Assembly (NCBI GenBank): GCA_030549175.1 | Contig: JAUKUA010000002.1 | Location: 3,658,001-3,722,000, forward strand | Length of the DNA stretch: 64,000 nucleotides | Source of the DNA: Lasiosphaeris hirsuta | Lineage: Eukaryota; Ascomycota; Sordariomycetes; Sordariales; Lasiosphaeriaceae | Direction: 5' to 3' | Part shown: piece by piece, positions 56,180 to 64,000 of the stretch | How the letters are laid out: every line of letters begins with the position of its first letter | Numbering within the stretch: the first letter of the stretch is position 1 | Notes under the pieces: model-generated | Databases searched by the model: none | Told to the model about the DNA's origin: nothing | The model's input: the letters and a program-made list of their open reading frames with translations, nothing else | Made by a program: the position numbers and the translations under genes

Positions 56180-57010
56180 GGGCGCGCGGGCGCCTTTGGG
56201 GGGAACAATTTTGGCAGGAAGCAACCGTGGGAGTCAGACGTGTCCCTTGGCACTAAGAGCATCGTAGACGCCTCGTCTGCCGCTCCCCTACCACGGTTCC
56301 CTCCTCCCCCACTGGCGCCCATTCGTCCCACCCGAGGCGGTCCCCATGACCACCCCAACCCCGAAAACATCCCCATGCCCACCATCCGGCCCCGCAACGG
56401 CCTACCGGTGAACCGCAGCATCACGCCCATGTCCCGCTTCAGCACCGACTCGGACGCCTCTTCGTCCGTTGGCAGCAGTAACTTTGGCAGCCCGGCTCGC
56501 GCCCGCAGCGGTGGCCTCCGTCCGCCCCCGAGGATCCGAGCGCGGATGCCGCCCATCCCGGGTTCGCCGACAGACGAGACCGACGGCGGAGATGGCATCT
56601 CGCCCATCCTGTCTGGTGCACCGGCCTTGCGTGCCGGTGATAACGGCAGACTGGCCCCCCCCGTGATGCCAGAGACGCCGGCCTCGCCCAGCGACGATAT
56701 CATTCCAGCCGAGCATAGGCGCGTTCCGGGCCTGATCCCACGCTCGCCGTTGTCGCCGATCCGCGCGAGCTTCGGGTTCATCACGGCGAAGCGCGCCGTC
56801 CGAAGGCCAGTGCCGCCGCCGATTGTGGTCGAAGCGCCGCAGCGGGGCAGGTTCCAGAAGGACGATGTTAGCCCAGGGCTCGAGAGCGTGGCCATTGCGA
56901 GCCCCCCGCCATTGGGAGGTTCCAAGATGAGGTCTGCGAGAAAGACGGTGTTTGGATGGTGGGATTTGGGACTATTGGAGAGGATGAATACGGTGAGGAG
57001 GAAGAAGTAA
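56180..57010 (+). CDS. In-frame coding extension after the MARVEL TAG, Pro-rich tail or separate gene
   Basis: 276 codons in exactly the frame of 55524-56179, starting right after the TAG and ending at TAA. Third positions are mostly C or G (for example at 56300-56520), so this plus frame is the coding one even though the minus strand is open too. The content is disordered and Pro/Ser/Arg-rich: RFPPPPLAPIRPTRGG, SRFSTDSDASSSVGSSNFGS, RRVPGLIPRSPLSPIRASFG, then RSARKTVFGWWDLGLLER and a basic end RRKK. The first ATG in frame is at 56375, which would give a separate protein of 211 residues, but codons before it look equally coding. I cannot tell between a separate gene, readthrough and a nonsense mutation. 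Confidence 0.6.
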   Translation, partial: GRAGAFGGNNFGRKQPWESDVSLGTKSIVDASSAAPLPRFPPPPLAPIRPTRGGPHDHPNPENIPMPTIRPRNGLPVNRSITPMSRFSTDSDASSSVGSSNFGSPARARSGGLRPPPRIRARMPPIPGSPTDETDGGDGISPILSGAPALRAGDNGRLAPPVMPETPASPSDDIIPAEHRRVPGLIPRSPLSPIRASFGFITAKRAVRRPVPPPIVVEAPQRGRFQKDDVSPGLESVAIASPPPLGGSKMRSARKTVFGWWDLGLLERMNTVRRKK

Positions 57011-57647
57011 AAATGGATAAAGCTGCAGATGCGTAATTCGGGCTCAGGCCCCGGAGGTTTTGGATAGATCAACTTGCTTTGGGATGCGGGTCTAATTAGA
57101 ATGTTGAACATCTAAATCTAGCTTGTTCTGGTAATGAGTAATGGAAGACAGCTTGGAAGAATGACGCTTCCTTGAAAGCATTGGCAATCAATAGATACCT
57201 TATACGGGCACGCAGCCAGTTTGGACATGGCCGGATTCGAGAACGGCGGTGATGATATGCTTCTGACTGTCTAAACTCCTCTTGATGATCAAGTATTTTG
57301 CAAATTTGTGCGGTAACTTGACGAATCGGTGTAGCATTCTCTCGCCCAATTACTAGGTAGCTATCGGTATTGCATGGAGCGGTGGCGTCAGCTCACCGAC
57401 GCCAAATCAAGCAGTACAGGAGAGTGCACTTTACTCGGTTTCATGTTGAAGGGCTGCCCGCCCTTTTCTCAGGAGTTTTGCCGCGCATTTTCTCCTTTCT
57501 TTTCGCTTTCTCACTATGCCGGTCATGCAATACCAAACCCGCAATCCGGAGGCGCCCCCTTGTGGTCATCGTCAGTTGGCTTGATTTGCCAAATTCTAGG
57601 AATACCAGCGCTGACTTAGCTGCAGACGACGGAACTATGGTAAGACT
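57011..57647. other. Intergenic, possibly decayed upstream part of the caspase-like relic
   Basis: Short frames at 57370-57620 could be remnants, but no His-containing caspase motif is readable. Confidence 0.35.
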
Positions 57648-58600
57648 ATGTTTTCTGGCAGTATATTGTCAACCATTGAAGAGGCCGAATCCGACTTTCT
57701 GCTGCTTTTCGACTGCTGCAACGCATATCACCCTCCCAACCGCCCCAGCGGCTCGGGCCAAAATGTCATTGAGGTCATTTCGGCCGTAGGGTTCGATGAT
57801 ATCGCTGCAGAGCCCGGCGCCGATTCATTTACCTATCACCTTGACGAAGCACTTGCGCTGGCAAAGCGGGACGGGCCTATCAAAGTCGTTGACTTGCACG
57901 TGCACATCATCAACCGCCTCTTCCCTCAGTCGCGATCAAGGCGGCGGCAAGGACCCGTTTTTGTGATTGACAGCAACAGCCCAGTCGAGGAAAGGTCTCG
58001 ACGTCGCTGCCCGCTGCACTACTGGCTGAGCGGGCAAAATAGCATCACCCTTGCGCCTCTGAGGCAAGACACCACTGCGCAGCAATCTTATGACACCTCC
58101 AAGCTAGCACTCAAGGCCCCTTCCAGGGTCACACTTAAATCCCTAGGCGACTTGGCAGGAGCTGGCGTTATCCAGATCCAACAAGCGGACGAATCCCCCT
58201 AGGTCCTGATCTCCTTCCGGGTAACAAGGGACGAGTTCGACGTGGGTACGTGGGTGAGGTGGCTGCGTGAAGCACCCCCAGAAGCTTGCGACTTTCTCAA
58301 GATCGAAGGGTTTTACGGGAGCTTTTCATCGCTAATGCTTGTGCGGATGCCGATACAAGGGTGGGACATTTTGCCTGCTTCCCCTGCGATCTCATTTGTG
58401 GGATTTACTCCCACTGGCAACGATGGCTCCAAGTTTCAGAAGGAGGTCGACACTCCCCTTTCCGCCGCCAAAACTGTGGGGGAGGTTGACAAGGCCTCCG
58501 AGTCAAAGCGGGACGTCACGAATATCGAACGTGATGAAACCCCTTGCAAGGTGCCACAAAATTCGGGCCAACTTCAAGCTACCCTGGGCGCGGAGAGCTT
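57648..58600 (+). pseudogene. Relic of a fungal caspase-like (C14-type) protein with in-frame stop
   Basis: The frame reads ESDFLLLFDCCNAYHPPN, the Asp-Cys-Cys catalytic-Cys region of fungal caspase-like proteins. It continues NVIEVISAVGFDDIAAEPG, then DSFTYHLDEALALAKRDGP and PVEERSRRRCPLHYWLSG. A TAG at 58200-58202 interrupts it. The same frame continues without a gap as VLISFRVTRDEFDVGTWVRW, IEGFYGSFSSLMLVRMP and PASPAISFVGFTP, which read as one domain with the first part. The N-terminal half with the catalytic His is missing. Such proteins in filamentous fungi are often parts of non-self recognition or cell-death genes. The frame then runs into sequence copied from the SANT gene. Degeneration is inferred; family assignment rests on motif resemblance. 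Confidence 0.6.
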
Positions 58601-58616
58601 CAATGCGAGCACAAGC

Positions 58617-59060
58617 CGTCGGAGCCAGAATGAGTGGGAAAGCCGCAAGCTGGAGCGATTCAGCAAGGAGTACATGAGCATGCGCAAGGAGATATGGCAG
58701 CCGCTGGCACAGCAGGTTGGTGAGCGTTTGGAACGTTATTGAGATACAGGTACGTTTTGCCTATTGAGTTACCCCTAATGCATCTTAATTACTTAAGACT
58801 AATAATATATATGTTTAACAGTATATGTCTAACAGCCTTGAGAACATCCAATCCTACGCCCGGGCCTACGCTAGGTGGGAACGTGTCGTGTGAATCAGGT
58901 GCCAAGCCAGGAGGAGTAGATAGAGCCTTTGGATCCTGTAGAATAGGCTCTCTTCAATACAACAGCAATCTTCCTGCCTGTGCATGAGCATCCACCTGGG
59001 TGGTGGTGGCTTGGGACGTCTCGAGTCGGGTCAGACTCACATACGATGATTTCCTGTACC
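58617..59060 (+). pseudogene. Partial, degraded inverted copy of the SANT gene (13439-14584)
   Basis: The plus strand here matches the minus-strand SANT gene: SQNEWESRKLERFSKEYMSM against GQNEWDNRKIERLSKEYMSM, then RKEIWQPLAQQVGE against RKEIWQPLAQRVGE. A small indel then breaks the frame (TTGGAACGTTATTGAGATACAG against TGGAACGTTGTCGAGATGCAG). Intron sequence with its donor is copied, and the next exon is present (SLENIQSYARAYARW against GLKNIQSHARSYARR), so duplication was at the DNA level. Homology resumes at about 59017 (CTCGAGTCGGGTCAGACTCA) after about 130 bp of unrelated sequence. Confidence 0.8.
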
Positions 59061-60307
59061 TCTGGCTATCTAGCTATGGCCACACCTGCGTATCTGAGCT
59101 CTCCTATACACTCAGTGATGGTGTTGGAGAGATGTGCAGTCCGAGTGCCGAATCAGACGAGTATAACAAAGATTATCGTGCAAGCGATCCACACAGTGAA
59201 ATGAAAGAATTTCGACGACGAAGGGGCCTGGAAGAAGAGTCAAGAACCACGGACTTTGCCAGGGTCAAAAGCCCAAATTAGAAAGACCAAGAACTACAGC
59301 AGGGCCACTGCCACCGAGTCAATCACCAGCAACACACCTCAGCCAGGGCCTAGCTACCATCAACATCAGTATACGAACGCCCAGAAGACACCGAAGAAGG
59401 ATATTCGGCCATTCTTCTACGTGTTTCACTTTACAGGCTGCGGATCAGTTTTTGCCTCGAGGGATATAGCCTTGAAGCCATTCAGCAGGATGCTTCTTCG
59501 CTCCACTATATTCCAGAACACCGAGGCCCTTTGCTCCAGTCCCGCCTTCTGAGAAAATCGATCTGGACAGAGACCCAGGCTCGTCACGAGACCCAGGTCG
59601 TCCAAACGCACCACCCATGTCCCCGCCGCAGCTAGCTCATGGATTCCCCAGAGTCGCTCACAAGATGAAGGGGGGCAGCGTTCGTCCACGGAAATTGGGG
59701 AGAGCCAGTTGCGCTTGCGCTTTGCTTCCATGATTTGAAGACCGGAATAGCATCTCCTCGTGGCTTGCGATGAATCTAGACCCCGTCTGGTGAACCAAAC
59801 TTGACTCATCCTTGTCGATTTGCGCCATCTCTCCCACGGGTCCACCAGCTCCGAATCCAAACCCCAGGTTTTTCCAGCAATGCCAAAGGGTATGACAATG
59901 TGCATGCTTGGCTGGCCTCCCTGCATTGTAGGGTGCTAGCCACACAATAAGTAGTCAGCATCGGTGAGGTCAAAATAAGAGTTAAAACTCAGGAGCCGAA
60001 TCCTGATCCCTTGAGCCTCACAAGTTCTCAAGCGGGGAAACAATGAGGTAGCCCCTACGGCTAACGTGTTTTCGCAGTTGCGGGAGTGTGACATCGTTTA
60101 TTGGACCTCACAGGTGGTGACCCGGGAGTATCACCTTGGCTTGGGACAATAGATCGCGAATTTTGGGGCCGTGTCAAATGGCAGGAGACCGGCTGTTCGC
60201 ATCACTAGGGCAGTAAGGGCGTCCTTGATTAGATAGCACCCTTCTGATTACTGCTTGGTGGGTGCTTATAAATGATACCACAGATAGTTTCCAGTGCCAT
60301 TTACATA
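59061..60307. other. Intergenic with overlapping unexplained ORFs
   Basis: Minus-strand frames at 59426-59926 (starting MQGGQPSMHIVIPFG) and 59658-59945 (including DKDESSLVHQTGSRFIASHE) overlap in different frames. Either may be a gene remnant; neither is recognised. Confidence 0.35.
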
Positions 60308-61549
60308 TCAATGCAGCCGCGCCTCCTTTTCTGGTATGATGCCCGTGTGCACAGCGTGCCATATCGCTGGGTAGACCGCCCTTGCATAGTTGCTTTTCCT
60401 CGCCATGACGTATTGCAGATTGACCTCGTGGTCCCAGCCACGTATGCGGTGGATCTCGTCGTCGAAGGCGTGCAGCACATAAGTGCTCGAAAAGTCCATC
60501 TCTAGTCTGTTCCTGGCTCCTTCTCTCTCCCTCTCGCCCAGGTATGCCATAGCGTCCAGACATGTCGCCTTCAGCTCTCGGGGCCGGCCAGTCGGATCCT
60601 CCTCTATCACCCCCTGTGCAGTCGCCAGTGGTGCGCCCAGATTTGGCTCAAACAGCCGTCTTTGATCGTCAACCTCCCAACTGGTCGGAGCAAATGTTCT
60701 GGGGTGCACGATCAGGACCTCGGACGGGATTGCGCCAAGCCGGTACACCAGGTCGGTCAGTAGGTGAATGCTCGCCGTCGCCCATTTTCCATCGAAGACG
60801 AGATGCGACGCCTGTAGCCATATATTCATGAGGATGGTGTTGGGTCTTGCCAATAAGACGCCGTTGTTCACGTAGCCGGCATGTTTCATCGTCAGCGCAA
60901 CCGCTCCGCCTGCGACATTCGCGAAGCCGGCGCGCCGCAGGGGGGCAACGTCGCGGAGGGGCACAGCATCCATATCCATGTAGATGCCGCCGTGGGTTCG
61001 CAGGGCCTCGATGCGCAGGAAGTCAGCTTTGTGTTCCATCTGAGTAATCTTGACGCCGCGGTTCGTCGAGGTTGGCGCCGTAACGTGGTTGAACGCAATC
61101 TCGGGGAGGGCCAGGATGCGGCGTGTCCAGACATCCCCTGAAGTCTTGGCGAGCTCGAGCACGCTCGGCGCAGCGTCGGTGTGGATGAAGATGCGCTCAG
61201 GCTGGAAGTAAACGTGGGCCGAGTAGATGGACACGAAAACTTTGAAGTCGAGGCGAAAGACCGCTGGGTCCTTGAGCAGCCAAATGTAATGGACGTAGTT
61301 GGGAATGACATCGCTGCTGGTGCTGGCCGTGGTATTGTTCTGCAGCCCGTTGCAAATGTAGTCGGCTTCGAGCTGGCTAAGATCGAACGTCGGCTTCGTC
61401 GGAACTGCTGACAGGCGGGCGAAGAGAAAAACCAGCAAGGTGAAGACTGCGAAGCCTATCAAAATGCCATATCTCGGCCATCTCTTCTTCATAAAAGTCG
61501 AATGCGTTCTCCATTGCCGGTCAAGGGTGGCGGTGGTGTTGCCATTCAT
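60308..61549 (-). CDS. GT32-like glycosyltransferase, type II membrane protein
   Basis: Likely a Golgi glycosyltransferase of the DXD sugar-binding (Och1/capsular polysaccharide synthase-like) group, transferring a sugar from a nucleotide-sugar donor. 413 residues, single exon. A short N-terminal cytosolic part is followed by one membrane anchor at about 28-46 (ILIGFAVFTLLVFLFARL). The domain starts VIPNYVHYIWLLKDP and holds HKADFLRIEALRTHGGIYMD with the D192-x-D194 metal site, then GVLLARPNTILMNIWLQ. It lacks other domains. The start is taken at the ATG at 61549. The open frame extends 148 codons further upstream but that part reads as noncoding (Cys/Arg/Gly mix with no motif); the ATG 57 nt inside (MKKRWPRYG) is an alternative. 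No partner genes are near. Confidence 0.87.
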   Translation of the reverse strand: MNGNTTATLDRQWRTHSTFMKKRWPRYGILIGFAVFTLLVFLFARLSAVPTKPTFDLSQLEADYICNGLQNNTTASTSSDVIPNYVHYIWLLKDPAVFRLDFKVFVSIYSAHVYFQPERIFIHTDAAPSVLELAKTSGDVWTRRILALPEIAFNHVTAPTSTNRGVKITQMEHKADFLRIEALRTHGGIYMDMDAVPLRDVAPLRRAGFANVAGGAVALTMKHAGYVNNGVLLARPNTILMNIWLQASHLVFDGKWATASIHLLTDLVYRLGAIPSEVLIVHPRTFAPTSWEVDDQRRLFEPNLGAPLATAQGVIEEDPTGRPRELKATCLDAMAYLGEREREGARNRLEMDFSSTYVLHAFDDEIHRIRGWDHEVNLQYVMARKSNYARAVYPAIWHAVHTGIIPEKEARLH

Positions 61550-62470
61550 CGCGTTCGCGACATCGAGACGCGCTCGACGACGGCAGGTGAAAAAGAAGGC
61601 GCGAGGCGCAAGTTGGCCGCCGTGAGCCTGACGACGGATGCATCGGGGGGGTCCACGGTAATAAAAGAGAAAGAGCATCAAAGCACCTGCACTCCTTTCG
61701 TCAGCACCGTCAGAGCAGTCAGAGCAAAACCCCGTAGCTTTTGGCAGGCACCGACCCCACGAACCATGGAAATAACCAAGGATCCACGGCACAGGGGGTC
61801 GGATGGTGGCATGGCATCTGCTGTGTGACGCAAGGCGACGTAACTGCCCAGCCAACCGCCCTGAGATCGAACCTGTGGATTGGTCTTTCCAGCCAGCAGA
61901 CAACCGTGACAGCTCGTGTCTCGACATTCTATGCGTCGCATAAGTCAGCGATTCCCCCCTGATAGGGCCTGTTAAAATTCCAAAAGAGAACACCTACTGC
62001 GCCACCTCGGCCCCGGCGCCCACCTCGTTACCTCGCCCGCACGAGCCAAGAGCTAACCAAATGCCGTCCCTGGTAGACACTGGCAAGGCACACACAATGG
62101 CACGCATGGCTGACTCGGGCTGCTTCCATTTCAGCGCTGCACGGTTGGGAGGACAGGGGTTTCGCCTACACAGTAAGCACAGATAGTTTCTGACATTTCG
62201 ACAGCTGCTGCTTCGCGCATCACGGCGCTAATACCCCGAGCTTCAACCAATGAAAATGGCACGCCTTCAACAAATTCATGCCCGAGGTAAAACTTTTGTC
62301 GAGGGCCCGACCAAGCCACCACCATCATACTACTGCCACCAACCCGTAGTAGTCAGACCCACTACTTACTGGATATGAAGAGTCTTCCGTAGGGACTTGG
62401 ATTGGTCGGCATGTGTTACCAACCAGTTTAAGGAATAATATGTGTTGTCTCTAGTATTTTGCTCAAACGT
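61550..62470. other. Intergenic
   Basis: Upstream of the glycosyltransferase. ORFs on both strands are short and motif-free. Confidence 0.5.
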
Positions 62471-62815
62471 ATGGACAATTCCTTGAAGTCATTGAGTCGT
62501 CTACCCGATTCTGGCCGCTTCGAATTTATTTGCAAGGCCGCCTCCGAGGTAGGTAACCTTGATTCAGGTCACCTAGCTGTAAGGGTAAATATACTGAACC
62601 CCGTTTACCAAGGCGAAGAAACCTATGACTCTTTCGTGAAGATCGCGGAAACAACAGAGTGCATATCCCCTTCAATGTACGCCGACACGCGGCATCGCAA
62701 CGTTGATTTCCTATCTTCCAAGTTAGCCAAGAATGATCGCCACAAAAAGTCCCTATACAGCGTGGATAAAGAACTAGAAAGGTGCGAGGCATGGATGATG
62801 CTATCGACAAGCTAA
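62471..62815 (+). CDS. Short hypothetical ORF, possible gene fragment
   Basis: 114 codons from an ATG: MDNSLKSLSRLPDSGRFEFI at the start and SKLAKNDRHKKSLYSVDKEL near the end. A GTAGGT...CCAAG pair at about 62549-62614 could be an intron. It reads more like protein than most short ORFs here but I recognise no family; the surroundings are AT-rich and it may be a remnant. Confidence 0.3.
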   Translation: MDNSLKSLSRLPDSGRFEFICKAASEVGNLDSGHLAVRVNILNPVYQGEETYDSFVKIAETTECISPSMYADTRHRNVDFLSSKLAKNDRHKKSLYSVDKELERCEAWMMLSTS

Positions 62816-63605
62816 AGAGGCGGCCGTATCTACTCCACTGCGCTTTTACTCTCTTCTATGGCCTCAAAGACACCCTATCTACACAGGTATGCATGTGCCT
62901 CGTACGTACATACTGCATGCAAATATGAAAGGAAAATGCATCACATAGAGAATAGTGATAATCATGACAAGGAATGAAATACACCACGGATGAAATCGAT
63001 CAAGACAACAAGATAAAGCCATCCAACCGTTGCAGCAACTGAAGATGTACCTATCCTTTTGAATGTAGTCTTCCACCCCCAAAGATCGGAATAATTAGAG
63101 ATAGAGCACATCATAACCTTCAGTGCTTGTTCAAAGGATCTTTCTCCCAAAGCATGAGCATCGCTATCTTGCCTTGGTTGTCTTGCATGAGACGGTTGTG
63201 TTTCCCGACTAGATTTTGTCCTCTGTTCGAATTACACTCGATGTAGAAAGGCTCGAAATGGAAAATACATCTTGCTCTGGACGTTGACTTGCAATTCGTG
63301 ACTTGAAAACATCTTGAAAGGTATCTTTTCTCTATCAATAATACAAAATGTCTAAATGATAACTATATGGACACGATGCTCCTTCATGCTGGCCCGCGTA
63401 TGTCTACCTCTGGTGGATTGCCGCTAATTTTACACCATCTTACATGCATCAGGGTGGCGCAAATCCAATATCGAGTGCAAAGCTCGACGAGGAGAGGGGG
63501 GACTGCGGGGCGCGGGGAATAGTGGACAAAGAAAAGGTCAATGACAGAATACAAATACAAGGCAAATGGAATCGCTTGGCTGTCTGCCTGACTTCCCGCC
63601 TCCGG

Positions 63606-63657
<52 letters not shown>

Positions 63658-64000
63658 TACAATATCACCCCTCCCCTCCGCTCCTCCAAGCTTCCCCAGA
63701 CCTCTTCCTTGGTCCCCGATGCGGCCAAGATGGTGAGATGCAGGTCGCCAAGCCGCACAAGACGCCACGCGCCATGAAACAGCGAACCAGGGGGTGGCGT
63801 GCCGCCCTGGCTAATCTCAGGCAGGAGTAAAAGTCTTGGGAGTGCTATATCTCTCCAAGTACAATTATCTGTTGGACGGTTGCTGCTTTGGTGACCTCTC
63901 GGCAACCGGTTCCTATCGACCGAAGGGAGGCGTTCCGGCTTGGCCCCATCTCAAGCCCCCAACCCTTCGAATCGTCGAGATGGGCTTGGGGTGCATGGAC
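62816..64000. other. Gene-free end of the window
   Basis: Nothing recognised except the CA microsatellite; AT-rich up to about 63400. Confidence 0.5.
63608..63654. repeat. (CA)n microsatellite, about 23 units
   Basis: Uninterrupted CA dinucleotide array, 47 bp. The ORFs crossing it on both strands (poly Thr-His or Val-Cys) are artefacts. Confidence 0.97.

Noticed and set aside
56176..57111. 311-codon minus-strand ORF
   Set aside because: The plus-strand frame over the same bases has third-position C/G bias and more natural composition; the minus frame is Gly/Met/Arg-rich with no motif.
60308..61993. 561-codon version of the glycosyltransferase
   Set aside because: The first 148 codons lack protein character, and the ATG at 61549 is followed by the expected short tail and membrane anchor.
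63449..63905. Minus-strand ORFs with Val-Cys repeats
   Set aside because: Artefacts of the CA microsatellite.

Overview
The window reads as nuclear DNA of a filamentous ascomycete, most likely a sordariomycete. The evidence is: short 44-126 bp spliceosomal introns with GT(A/G)NGT donors and CTRAC-like branch sites, GC-rich third codon positions, a tRNA-Lys(CUU) with a small intron, and a gene set typical of Pezizomycotina (b5-type sulfite oxidase, COX10, kinesin-8, BuGZ-like zinc finger, GH115 alpha-glucuronidase, MARVEL protein, tetrahydroxynaphthalene-reductase-like SDR). The placement is inferred from gene content and style; no search was run. Reading frames and splice junctions were worked out by hand and checked for phase, except where noted.

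Layout: 1-1567 (-) sulfite oxidase, cut by the window edge; 2483-7221 (-) a 1519-residue protein with clustered Cys/His fingers; 8027-9435 (-) transaldolase, six exons; 10712-12283 (+) COX10; 13439-14584 (-) Myb/SANT-like protein; about 5.7 kb without a convincing gene; 20243-22228 (+) MFS sugar transporter, five exons; 22591-22683 (-) tRNA-Lys(CUU); 23064-24479 (-) ankyrin protein with two PPxY motifs; 25617-26898 (+) BuGZ-like zinc finger; 3.1 kb without genes; 30020-33491 (+) GH115 enzyme; 34223-37540 (+) kinesin-8; 38140-39224 (-) an apparently frame-disrupted gene; 39565-41901 (-) coiled-coil protein.

From about 42.7 kb rightwards the character changes. Intact genes (ankyrin protein 45880-47262, SDR 49144-50001, coiled-coil/Arg-Asp-rich protein 50651-51410 (-), coiled-coil protein 52546-53621, MARVEL protein 55524-56179, GT32-like glycosyltransferase 60308-61549 (-)) are mixed with relics: a protein kinase missing its catalytic core, a caspase-like protein with an in-frame stop, and a partial inverted copy of the SANT gene from 14 kb. 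This looks like an accessory, decaying stretch.

The genes do not form one pathway. Several are housekeeping: sulfite detoxification, heme A synthesis, microtubule dynamics, spindle or mRNA-linked zinc finger. GH115 and the sugar transporter belong to plant-biomass use. The most notable signals are an in-frame TAG separating the MARVEL domain from a long, strongly coding proline-rich tail; a GC-AG intron that splits a zinc-ligand cysteine codon; and the SANT-gene copy joined to the caspase-like relic. I found no convincing transposase, CRISPR array or obviously novel multi-gene system.
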